Shown one piece after another: positions 1 to 11,049 of a stretch of DNA of 51,573 nucleotides (the first letter of the stretch is position 1; every line of letters starts with the position of its first letter). The DNA is from Monoraphidium neglectum (Eukaryota > Chlorophyta > Chlorophyceae > Sphaeropleales > Selenastraceae), in NCBI RefSeq assembly GCF_000611645.1, contig NW_014013590.1, forward strand, positions 4,194 to 55,766. Direction: 5' to 3'. Below the pieces are notes generated by a model. That model was not told where the DNA came from and did not search any database. It worked only from the letters and a program-made list of their open reading frames with translations. Position numbers and translations under genes: made by a program.

Positions 1-33
<33 letters not shown>
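1..33. repeat. (AC)n microsatellite in an intron of the SNF2 gene
   Basis: Perfect AC dinucleotide tract at the window edge. Read in the gene's direction it is (GT)n, lying about 85 nt after the exon that ends at 119. It probably continues outside the window. Confidence 0.95.
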
Positions 34-34
<1 letters not shown>

Positions 35-1568
35 CAGGGGCGCGCTGCTCCTGGGCGCAGGCAGCGCGTGTGCCGGCTTGCAGGCGACCAGCCCTCGCCT
101 CTCAGGAAACAAACCCACCTTTGTCGTTCTGCTCGTGCCACTGGGCCAGCAGCGACAGCAGCACCACCATCTGGCTCGGCCAGAAGCAGGAGAGGCAAGG
201 TGGGCGCAAGCAACACACGTGCAATCGTGAAGGGTGCAGGTTGAGGGGCGCGGGGCAAAGGAGGCATGAGTGAGCGGCCAGGTCTCACGGGGCAGGCACG
301 GCACACATGCGCTCGTGGAGGCGCACCTTGCCGCAGTGCTGCGTGTCTGTGAGCTGCAGCCAGCTGTGGCCGCCCGCCACCAGGCCTCCCAGCTCCTCCG
401 CCTCCTCCCCCAGCGCCAGCTTGGCCACAGCGCACTCGTACTCAAACTGGGGTGTGCGGAGGGTGGGAAAAACTGTGGATGGAGGGAGTCTCCAGGGGTT
501 CCCTGAATGGCAAAGGGGGTTGGGCAGGGACCAATCCCTTGCAGGCCACATCTGAGCCGATGGAGGACTCAATGGGAAGGCGATCGCGCCTTCAGGGATG
601 CGTGGCACCCGGCCTCCACTGACACGTGTGCGCAACTGGCAGAGGCGCTCGCTGTCCCTCGCCCCGTGCTTCACCCCACCGTTCCTCCCTCACTCCATCT
701 TCGTCTCACGCTGCTTTGCGTTGGGCCACCTACGTCCACACGCGCACTCTGGCCCTCAACTGCTCACACCCCACAACAACAGATATATTTGCAAAGGCAG
801 GCCAATGCGAAAGATGTCGCCTGTACAGTGCGCAACACACTCAGCACGTACACAACGTGGATGTGCGTGCGCTCACCCTGCGTCTCTTCCTGTACTCCTG
901 GTGCTGCCCCTCCTCAGCGCTTGGCCGCAGCAGGTCCAGGTGGCTCGCCACTGGAGTGAGCGGCAGGGGTAGCGTTTGACAAGGGCATTCAAAATCAGAA
1001 ACTCCACCTGGAGCAAGTAGCAATCAAAGGTGCTACAAGCGGGCGTTGCAAACAGCTGCGCTTGTCGTGGCATCGGGAGGCACAGTTTGGGACAGAGGGC
1101 GGCGCGTCGTGTGGTTCCGGCAGTGTGCGCCGGCGGCCCTCACCATCCCTCAGCTTTCCGACGACCGGGAAGATGAGGCACCTGTGGGGGCGGATGGCGA
1201 AAGAAGGGCGAATGGTGCGCTCAGACACGAACTCGGGGCTCTCAGGCGGGTGGTGCCATCAGCAGGCGATATCATGACTACGGCCGCGCCCCTCTGCGGC
1301 TGACAAGGCGAGCTGCAACTAGACTATCATGAGCAGGCTGGTCGTGAAGCTGCTTCATGACTCAGCCATCATCGTGTTACGACATGACTGTCTGACTTGA
1401 CGGCCTCACCAGGGGCACTTTATGACTGTGTTGTTGTAGCCCTGCTCCTGGTAGTACGCCTCACAGCCCTCCGGCTTGTGGTTCTTGCACTTGGGGTCGT
1501 CTGGGGTGTGGTGGGCGTGCGTGTTTTGGTTGTGCTGTGTGTGCGTGTAGGTGTACTAGTGTGTGTGG

Positions 1569-1599
<31 letters not shown>

Positions 1600-4500
1600 C
1601 GTATATGCAGGCATGCGCACTCGCTAAGAAGGTATTATAAACGCTAGACATGTTGTGGTGGGGAAACGGGGTGGTGATTCACCGCTCCTCATGCGTGCAG
1701 CAGCATCAGGCAACCAGTAGTGCTCAGAACACAACCCTCTTGGCCCCTGTCTTGCCCGACATGACGCGGCACAGGGCGCTCACCGCAGTCGCAGCAGTGC
1801 AGGAAGGGCCAGATGACGCCGCCCCTGTCCTCTGGCACAAACCTGAGCGGCAAACCAGGCGTGCGTGAGTTGAAGGCTGCCTTGCGACACCGCGGTTGGT
1901 ATGATACGCGCATCCACACCAGAGACCGACGAGAAGCCAGTCACGCATGTTCAGCTGCAGGGTGCCCGGCGCCATTGCGGGCTCATGCACATGTGCTGCT
2001 TGCCGGGCCGGCGCAGGCGTCGCTCACTCATAGCAGCAGCGGGAGCGCGCCTCGGTCGCGCCGTTGCAGTCGCACACCTCCCAGCCGCGCAGCAGCGCCT
2101 GGGGATTGAATGAGGGGTCGCGTGTCAGCAGGTCAGGCATAATCATCCCAATGCTCATGCAGGGACGACCCTACGCACGTGAAGCGTGCAGCAGCAGAGC
2201 GTTGATGAGCACTGGCTGCCTTCGGCTCACACGCGCCCGTCCACAGTGGAAGGGACAAGTGTGGAAGGCCGTGGTCATGTGCAGATCTCCACACTGCACA
2301 CCTGCACGTCTGCGCTCTGGACGATGCGGTTATAGGCGCGCGCCTGGGAGGGCCGCAGCTGGCAGAACACGATCTGGTCCACCTTCCTGGGCAGCTGCTC
2401 AACGATGCCCTTCTGCGGGTGCCGCGGCGGTTGGGGGCGGTTGAAGGCGGTTGGGGGCGGTTAGGGGGTTGTTGGATCAGATGCACTCCAAGGGTTTGCC
2501 GCCGCGCGTCGCCAGGCTGGCGATTAAAACCATGGCAATGCAGGTGATGACGGCGGAGAGGGGACGAGCAATGGGGAGAGCGCTGCTGATGCAGGCTGGC
2601 CTGACAGGACTTTAAAAACTCAAGGCTGGTCCTGCGCTGCTTCAATAGAAATGTGGAGCTAGAGGGAACAGGGACGCCAGAAAGTTGGCCCTTGGCGAAG
2701 GGGTTGGGGGGTGGGGCTAAACCGCACCATGCTCTTATCGCGGCGCAGCAGGTAATTCTTCTTGAGCAGCTGGGACAGCTCCACCTTGCGCTCATGGCCC
2801 TGGGGGAGGGGGCCGTGGGGGGTGCCCCAAGGGAGAGGGGTGGCGGGAGTGGGTGCGCGCTCTGTGGGCGCAGCTGGGTGCATGCAGACTTTGGATCAAA
2901 TCAGGTTTGGTGGGGCACAACAGGAAAATGACACCAGTGGAAAAAGGCTGGCGCTGTCAGGGCCCGATGGCGGTAGTGGCAACGGCAGAGCACGCCGAGC
3001 ACGTGCAGCGCACAATGCAGGATTTGTGCGATGGACAGTTGTCCATCGCATGACATGTTGAAGGCATGAAAGAGCATGCTTCCTACACAAGAGCGCGAGG
3101 CGAGCACGAGGGCCCCAGCAACGCCCACCAGCGCCTGCTCGAAGGCTGTGGCTGTCTTGGAGGACCCGACCTTGATCGGCATCGCGTAGTGGGACTGCGG
3201 GCAACGAGGGGAGTCGGCTGGAATGGTGAAGATAGCCACTCATACATGGTTGCAAAGACGACGCAAGCCACGCGCAGTCGCTACCTGCTCCTTCGAGACG
3301 AGGGACCTGGCGGGAGAGCAAAGTGCCCTGATGCAATACAGCTTGCGCCAATGGCCCAGAACCCTCTGGCAGTGTTGTTGCTTTCCATTCTGCAATGTGC
3401 AGCGATATGAGGGGGCCCGCCGGGGCCCTCCAGAAGCCCCTCCCCAATCCCGGCCCCAACCACGTTACAAGCGCAACCCACGCAGGCGGCGCTGTTCCGC
3501 TGTGCCCCCACGCACGTTGAAGGTTGCCCAGTCGTTGAGTGCGCCCGGCACCAGCAGGCTCATGAGTCCCCAGATGTCCTTGAAGTCGTTGGGCATCACG
3601 GTGCCTGGCGGAAGAGGGACGGGTGGTATAGATGCTTTTGGGGGCTGACCGGCATCTCGTAATAACCGCTTGAATGGCGGGATGCAGGTGAGAAGAACTT
3701 GAGCTGCTCTAGTAATGATGGCAGCTGATTTTTGACTGATGTCCAGATCCAAGATGCGGCTGGTCTGTGGTGTCTGGTGGGTTCGCAGGCCGCCATAGGC
3801 AGCAGGGGTGCAAGGCCCCCAGGATCCGCAAGGCCGACCAGGGGGCGCCCACGGGCACCTGACAGGCCGAAGCGTAGCTTTGTGGCCAGGCCGCGCGCCG
3901 CCATTGAGGTCTTGGTGGCCGTGTTGGACAGCTTGTGGGCCTCGTCAAACAGCACCGCCTGCGGGGAGGTGCGGGGCAGCGGGGCAGCAATGACTGCGTG
4001 GGGCTAGCATGACTGAGCAGTCGAGCTGGAGGCGGGGTTAGGGGGTGAGGAGAACACATTTGCGAGCATATCTGATGAATTCAAACGTTCCTGACGCGCT
4101 GCACAGCCGGCAAAGCGCCTGAAAGCACCGGAAGGGTGCACTGGGCCAGCAAGGGGCACAGCTGTCGTTCCCTTCCGCCAGTCCCGGCAACCGGGGCGCA
4201 CGTGTATGGGCAGCGCCGCCAGCCGTGAGGCGCTGAGGCGCAGCTGGTCGTACGTGGTGAGCAAGACCTCTGCCTGGCCGCTGGCGGCGGCTTGGTAGGC
4301 GGCCTCCTTGCCTCTGCCGTAGTAGGTGAACAGCTGCGCAACAGCGTGGCCGCCGTACGTTGGGCAACAATTAGGGTCCAGCTGGCTGTGTGCGTCGTGA
4401 GCATTGCTTGCACTTTTAGGTGCACAGGGCCTTGCAACTGCGGCAGCAGCTCCTGTGGCGGCAAGCAGTGGGTCAGCTGATGGGGGGGGAGGCGGCGGTG

Positions 4501-7250
4501 TAGGGATGGTGTGAGGGTTTGAGTGTGGGTGGTGCCTCACCTGGAAGCTTCCCCATTGGCAGAACTCCTGTAAGCGGGGCGGCAGGTGGGGGGCGGCAGC
4601 ATGGGGTTGTCAGAAGCACCGCGGCAAACACAAAAGAGGCCCTTCCGCTTGCATGCAAGAGCTCACTCAGACACTTAGGCCGTGCACCCCATAATGCGCC
4701 GCACGCCCAACCTTAGGCCTCAGATATTGGCACATCGCCGGCCATCAGGCCCAGGGGGCAAACATCGGCAAACAAAATCAGAAAGTACGCAGCTTGTCGC
4801 ACCTGCTGCCAGTTTGTCACTAGTGACTTGGGGCACACGACCAGGATCGGCCACGGCTGCTGCCGCCGCCCTTCGTCCTCCTCGTCCTCATCATCGCCCG
4901 ACTCCTCGCCCGCGTCGTCCCCAGCGCGCGGCCGCTGCTGCGGCTGGGGGCGCGCCATCAGCGGCAGCGCGTCGTCGTCGCCGCCTGTCTTGCCCAGCAG
5001 CGCTGCACAGAAAGAGATGGCCTGCGTTCGGGAGGACGAAGGGGAGAAGATCGTTTATCCCATTGGATGTCCAACCCAAGCTGATTCAACCCTGCTCTAG
5101 AACCAGCATTAAATACCCCCAAATCGGCTGCGCGTGTGGGCGTGCGTGTTATCATATTCTGCCGCCCACCCCAGCAAAAGCGCCACCACCTGCCGCTTAA
5201 TCACACCTGCACCGTCTTGCCGAGCCCCTGAGCACGGAGGTTGGCGGGGATGTGGTGGCACCGGACAGTGAGGTGCAGCAGTCAGCCAGCTGAGCAGGTC
5301 GGCGCGGACGCGGAATGTATTAGCCAACGCCCGCAGCAGGCGGCGCGAGCCCCTGACAAACACACTGCTTCCTGTGCGCACAGGCCCCCACAAATGCACA
5401 CATGCATGCAACCTCTGCTCTGCACAGCAAGCACGCCATTACGGGACTCGGGGTTCTTCAAGGCGCACCATGTCGTCTGCGAGGATGCCCCCGTGGCGAG
5501 CGCAGTAGCAGCGCAGCAGGAACCGGATCTGGGGGGACAGGGCGGAGGGCGCGGCAGAGGAGGTCGGGGACCGGTGGGCGCGTGCGGTCATCCACCAGCG
5601 CGCAGACGCAGCAGGCGCAGAAACGTGCGACGGCCACGTGCGACTGTGAGTCCCAGGCTCGCCGCGCTCGCTCGCCGCTAGACAAACCGTACCGTATTGC
5701 AATTAGGCCGAGGGGCCAACATGACAAAGGCACAGGCGGTTCGGGCGACAACCGCCCCCCCCCCCCAAGATTTTCTCAAGCCCTAACACTCCAACCAGGG
5801 CGCACCCCGTCTCGTTGGTAGGGCCGCAAAAACTTGTTGATGGCCCCCGGGACCTGGGCCGCGCGGTTGGCGGGGTTGACAACGTAGCAGGGGGGAGAGG
5901 ACGGGCTGAGGTGGCTGGAATAGTGGTCGCAGCATGGCATGGCGCGCCCGCCGCACCACAGTACAGCCGGAAGCAGCTGGCGCGAGCGCGAGCGCGAGCG
6001 CGTGCAGGCGCTCGTGGGTGGAGAGGAGCCGGGCGCCGCACCTTAAAGGTGCGCCCGCAGGGGAAAGTCAGCTCCAGAGGCACCTCGGGCCCCAGCTCGC
6101 GCGCACCCAGCAGCGCCACGGGCTTCCGGACCCCTGCACCCGCCTCATCCTCGACCGCCCCTGCTCCCCGGCCACTCCCACTGCTGCTGGCGCCGCCGCG
6201 CCTCGACCGTTTCCTCGCGCGCGCCACGCCGCCGTCACCCCCTGCGCCAGCACCATCGCCGCCGCACTCTGCTGCGCCGCCGTCCTCATCGCCCTCCAAG
6301 GCGCCGACGCACTCCTCCTCCTTGCGCCGCCTGACGGGCTGCTTCTGGTGCTGCTGCCGCTTCCGCTGCTTTCTCTGCTGCTGCTGTTGCGGGCCGCCGT
6401 CCGCCATGACTCCGTAATCCGCACCCCACAGGTCATCTGCATCCCCAAGGCCAACATCAGGCACGTCCTCCTCATCCTCTTGCTCCCGCGCTGCCCGCCG
6501 CTCCTCGTCCTCCGCCGCCTCCTGCCGGCGCTCCTCCTCCTCGGCAGCCCGAGCCGCCTCCTCTGAAAGCGGCTTGCCGTCGGGGCCGCGGCGCACGGCG
6601 CGCGTGCGGGGGTCAAACTTTGGCTTAAAGTGCTGGGTGGCGGACAGCACGTCGAAGGCCGGGGTGCTGCCGACGCCGCCGCCGGCGACGCCCAAAGGGC
6701 CAGGCGCGACAGTCGGTGCGGGTGCCCCTGCTTCCAGGGTTGGCTCACTGAAGGACAGGGCAGTGGGCGCCCGCGCGGGCTGGGAGCTCTGGCCGCTACC
6801 CAACGCGCCGCTGCGAGCTGCAGCGGACTCAGGGAGAGGCGGCAGCTTGCGCTTTCTCAGGCTGCTGAGGCCTGATTGCTGCTGCAACAGCTGCGATGAT
6901 TGCGACAGCAGGGGCGGCTCGGGTGCCGACAGCTGCTGCGCCCCCAATTCGAGTGAGTTTTGCGTCGTCGATAGGGGCAGCGGGGCGGCCGCTGCTCGGC
7001 GGAGCTCTTTGTCCACACGCTGTGAAAGCGAAACCTGCATGAGGTGCATAAGATGGCATGATGTAATGCTGTGCACCTAGAATTGCAATCTCACAGGTGC
7101 TAGTAGCCCAGCTGTAAGCAGATCACTCACCCTGGGCTTGTCAGCCAGCCTCTGCGTCTCCAGAGTTTTTTGGATCTCATCAATTGGCAGGTTGGGCTCC
7201 ACCTCATCATCCAAGCCCGACGCCCGAACCTCTCTTCTTCGCCACGACAT
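1..7250 (-). CDS. ERCC6L2: ERCC6L2/CHR9-like SNF2-family DNA-dependent ATPase, C-terminus beyond the left edge
   Basis: SNF2/Rad54-family ATPase, closest by motif order to ERCC6L2 and plant CHR9, a nuclear DNA-repair translocase. Twenty exons, all phases consistent: 7250-7131, 7034-6042, 5853-5806, 5528-5469, 5227-5207, 5021-4803, 4567-4541, 4333-4202, 3958-3859, 3604-3516, 3194-3129, 2799-2728, 2412-2302, 2098-2028, 1842-1784, 1500-1410, 1181-1144, 950-877, 446-327, 170-119, giving the first 854 residues. Residues 41-371 are low complexity (Q, E and basic runs). RPYQRDG and GGILADDM/GLGKTVQ (about 400-414) form motif I; ILVVCPKSLVTNW, LLTTYDQLR, LFDEAHKLSN (DEAH) and FGLSGTVMPNDF follow. After LLRRDKSM and EQLPRKVDQIVFCQL comes a Cys-rich insert (CDCNG, CCDC, CKNHKPEGC, CPWC), then LTDTQHCGK and LLAQWHEQNDK, matching the family just before helicase motif IV. 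The rest of lobe 2 is off the window. The ATG at 7250 is the first in frame and gives an acidic start. Confidence 0.93.
1556..1602. repeat. (TG)n microsatellite upstream of a splice acceptor
   Basis: Imperfect TG tract in the SNF2 intron between the exons at 1842-1784 and 1500-1410. On the sense (minus) strand it is CA-rich and lies 55-100 nt before the acceptor at 1501. Confidence 0.9.
2423..2475 (+). repeat. G-rich tandem repeat next to a splice acceptor
   Basis: Repeats of GGCGGTTGGGG-like units on the plus strand, many runs of three or more G. In the SNF2 pre-mRNA this is a C-rich tract directly before the acceptor of the exon starting at 2412, so it may act as the polypyrimidine tract; the plus strand could form a G-quadruplex. 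Confidence 0.7.
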
Positions 7251-8352
7251 CGTCCTACCTCCAGGGCTGAGCAATCAAAACATGATGCATAACGGAAAAC
7301 GGGGTGTGTTGCTTTCGCGTATGATACCGGGTGCACTGCATTGAGTCTTGTGAATGCCGATTTGTGCTTCTCTGCCACGCTGTGCGTGCTGCGCCCACCC
7401 TGCAGCGACTCAGCTGTAACGACACTACACGACACAGTAGGACTAAGCTTGCCAGGTGACAAGGCAACCGTTCAGCATCGTCTTGCACCATTCAAAATTT
7501 TACCCTGTGAATGTCGAGGATAGCAACAGGGTACCATACAGGGAATGTTGTTGACTTTTTGTTGACTTGGCATGAGGGCGGCAGGTCCCGCTGTAGGACC
7601 TCCGCAGGCTGCGGTCGGGCTGGCAGCGGAAATACCGTGAAGGGCACGCGATTCCTGAAGTGTTTCGTGCATGCCGCCCACCCAATGATATTTTAGAAGC
7701 TCTGCAACTTGCGAGGCTCGGGCAAAGCATTCCCAGACGGAGGACCTTGACATTGGTCATCTTACAGTGGTAGTTGGTCGGCGGGCGAATTGTGCAGGGC
7801 GAAGCAAAACGAGACAAAACCCATCACTGTCGAAAACTTTGTGGTGAGTGCCACCAATGGTGAAGACAGAATGAACGTGCGATATGATGTATGGGTGGAT
7901 ACTGCGCAGGAGAGGGTGACAATCGTTGCAAGCATATGGGCCAAGGCTCCTTGAGGTGCGGGTTTGTAGGTAATGCCGAGTTGGCTTGAGGAGTGGGGCA
8001 ACTTTCTTATCGGTGGTGCAGTGTCACAAGTGCATCACTGTTGTGCAGGGATCAACAAGTAGGCTCGGGGGATCGTGTTGAGCTCTGGTTGATCAGCCGC
8101 CTCTGGTGGCGGTGCAAGGCACAGTGTGGCTTTACATAAGAGGTGTGTCGAAGTGCCAAAACCTGACCTGAGCGCGTGGCATGTTCAAAGCCTCACCAGA
8201 GTTTGAGTCTTACAGAAAATCCTTTGACATCCACTTCATGTTTTCAGCCGATCCAAGGGTAGGGCAGCCCCCCATCGAAAAGATTGTGCACTATTAAGCC
8301 CCTGGGGAAGGGGCCCTCGCATGACTCATCCTCACCCGTCGGCGGTGGCCAC
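7251..8352. other. Intergenic region, no gene seen
   Basis: Upstream flank of the SNF2 gene and downstream flank of the secreted orphan gene. Only short unrelated open frames occur, without family motifs or consistent splice joins. The SNF2 promoter should lie directly right of 7250. Confidence 0.6.
8210..8214 (-). terminator. Candidate TGTAA poly(A) signal of the secreted orphan gene
   Basis: TGTAA on the minus strand about 140 nt after the stop codon at 8353. TGTAA is the usual chlorophyte poly(A) signal; the call rests on position and motif only. Confidence 0.4.
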
Positions 8353-10540
8353 CTAGGACAGGATGGACGCATCGGCCAGCAAAGCGGTGCCTTTGACGCT
8401 GCTGCCCTTCAGAACTATCCACATCTGCAGGTGGTCGCCTTGCGGCGTCACGGTTGCGTCCTGCGGCGTCGCCGCGCCGCTCGCCGGGGCTGCGCCAGCG
8501 GCCCACAGCGGTGCGCCAGCGGCGACCCCGCTGCAGCCCAGCAAGCGCCGTCCGGCGCCACCCGCACCGCCCGCGCCGCTGGCGCTGCCAGGCTGGGCGA
8601 AGTACACGTCGACGGTCGCGAGAGTCAGTGTCTTCATGCTCTTGCAATCGAGCGTGAATTCGCGCGTTGACTTGGACAGCTTCAGGCTGCACGGGTTGGC
8701 GTTGGGCTTGACAGCGGTGCCGGCCAGGGGGGCGACAAAGTCGGCGGAGTAGCCGGAAGGCGGGCAGTAAACCTGGTGGCCAAACAGGGGGTGATGAATC
8801 AGATAACAAACAGCTGGAGGCAAAGCCCAGACAGGGGGCATCGGCAATCTTGAGTGTTTCGTTTGTATGCAGACATGTTCGCACGCGCGTGCACTCGCGC
8901 ACATGCGCGCACGTCACTGTGTGCACATGTGTAGCCAATGAACCTTGCTGGCTTACTACAACTGCACCCCCTGCAGTGCGCAAGGAAGCCCCTGCTCAAC
9001 GCCCACCGGTCCGACGCTGAATTTGACTTTGGCCGTGCCGGTCTTGATGCTGTACCGGAGGCTCTTCACGCCCTTGGCTGAGTTGATGGCCCCACCAATC
9101 GCATCAGAGTCAAGGGAGAACTGCGGTGTGGAACCGGGCATGGGGCAGTACGGTTTTTAACAAGGCTTGGCTGCCTGGGTGGGAGCAGCGCGAAGCGCCC
9201 AGAAATACGCTACAGTGGCGCAGCTCAGGGCCAGGCCCGAGGAAAGCGGATGCTGCCGACCACGAGGGATTCACAGAAGGCAACCCCAGCACTACCCCCT
9301 GTTTCAGCACTCGAGTTTGCCGGCTGCTTTATGATTTCATTTGATATCCCTCAAGTGTTGCCACCTTTGTGTGCTCGCAGAATCTCACCGAGAAGTCATC
9401 TATGCTCCAGTCCAGCTTGAACGCACCCCTCGTGGGGTCAGGCTTGCCTTGGAAGGGGTACGACCCCGCCACTTTCGAAACAGTTACTGCAGTAGGGGCA
9501 GCAAGGATGTCCAGGGGAAAAGCAACGACGTCTGGCAAGGAAGGGAAGAGAATGGTGTGGGGCCATGCACGCGCCCCAGCCAGCTTGGTTGGGGCAGCCA
9601 GCAGTGCTGCCTGCCCCGGCAGAAATGACACCTCAATTTGGGGGTCGATCAGGTGTATACAGTGAATGCCGCAAGCGCACCTGGCGCCGTCGAATCTTGC
9701 AGGCGAGCCTGCGCCAAAGATGCCGCGACACTCTTCGTGTTGGTTTTGTCAAGGGCGAATGGCGCCTTGAAGTCGCAGCTGCCGGCAACTGCGGGAGATA
9801 TGGGGATGGGCAGGTTGGGGGCCGATACACGCGGCTGCAAGGGGGGCACTGATCGCCTGCAAGGGGGCTAGTAAGGCGCGGGACACGCCCATCCAGAAAG
9901 TAAGGGTTTACAGTAGAACGGGCGCAGGTACTGTCAGCCGCACGCTGATGCTCATCATGCAAGACCACGACAGGCTTTGTCGCGCGCCGGGGGGGTCCGA
10001 TGGGCTGGGACATCCCACCAACACAGGTGCAACAGCAGCAGCGCACCTGCCGGAAAGACTACCCGCACGGAACCGGATACGATGCCTGCATTGCCGCTGA
10101 ACAGGGGGATCTTCGCAGGGTAGTCTGTGTACTGCGCGGATCCTGCAGGCGTAAGCAAGGGGCAAGGTTTGATGCACGGCTGCTTCGCCGCAGTGACTGC
10201 GAGCTCGATGCTTGCCGAAGGCGCTGGTAGCAGCCACGCCTTCAAGCCACGTTGTCCATCCAAGGTTGCTTGGCAGTGGCGGCATCGCCAAGCCAAGCGC
10301 TGCGCAAGGTCGCCGTTCATGGCGCTGTGCACAGTGATTTGATGCGCAGCGCATATGCTGCCTGCGGAAGGTGTGTCGCGCAGCTCTTTTGCCCATCTGT
10401 TGACATATTATCATACCTGAAGCTGAGATGGAACCAGCAATCGGGATATCCACGAAGCAGCTTTGCCCCTGCACGGCCTCGACAAGCCCACTCGCTGCGA
10501 TCAACGCCATAATCGTGGTAATTACTTTCATATTTTCCAC
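8353..10540 (-). CDS. Secreted protein of unknown function, 361 aa
   Basis: Not recognised. Six exons join with consistent phase and GT-AG borders: 10540-10417, 10223-10047, 9788-9681, 9531-9389, 9120-9007, 8772-8353. The N-terminus (MKVITTIMALIAASGLVEA, or three codons earlier) looks like a signal peptide, cleaved near AVQGQS. The mature chain is rich in S, T, A, K, G and V with scattered cysteines (QPCIKPCPLL, GSCDFKAPF, YCPPSGY, NPCSLKL, LDCKSM), suggesting an extracellular disulphide-bonded beta-rich protein. No catalytic motif, transmembrane segment or clear GPI tail was found. A Gly/Ala-rich segment (GAGGAGGAG) sits near the C-terminus before MWIVLKG. The gene lies between the SNF2 and S28 genes in the same orientation but about 0.5-1.1 kb from each. 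It could be a cell-wall or lineage-specific algal protein; that is inference from the signal peptide only. Confidence 0.66.
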
Positions 10541-11049
10541 TCGCGCCCGCTGCTGCTTGTCGAGGAGGCCACCCGCTTTGATTGATTTTCCGAATGACCG
10601 GTGTTGATATCCAAAAGTACGCCAAAGCTAAATATACAGCGAACTCGCGGCTTGGCACCAAGAACCCGCATTGCGGCCAGCGTCACCGGGCACACCAGGC
10701 AGCCACACCCCAGCTGGCTGAGGAAGCGCAGCGAACTTCTTTGCAGATGACGTGGCCAGACAATGCTGAACCTACCAGCCTGTAAGCCAACACCACTGGA
10801 CACGGTATCCACTGCATAGAAGCAAGGGTCAAGCCCAGCTGCGCTGTCACGCCCCCTCCCTTACATGTCTGTAACGCGTCTGCCGGCAGACGGCGCCGTT
10901 GGTGCCTGTTTGAACCTTGCCCGGAGTCGCAGGACGACGTGACACGGCAACTTCATATTCTTACCTTCCCCAGCAACGCAATGGTCCTGCCAAGCCGATA
11001 CAACCATGCCTTCCCAAATCGTACGTCAGGTGCTCATATGATACAACCG
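10541..11049. other. Intergenic region between the secreted orphan and S28 genes
   Basis: Short spacer holding the promoter of the orphan gene (near 10541) and the 3' UTR of the S28 gene. No further gene is supportable. Confidence 0.6.
10861..10865 (-). terminator. Candidate TGTAA poly(A) signal of the S28 gene
   Basis: TGTAA on the minus strand about 185 nt after the stop codon at 11050. Confidence 0.4.
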
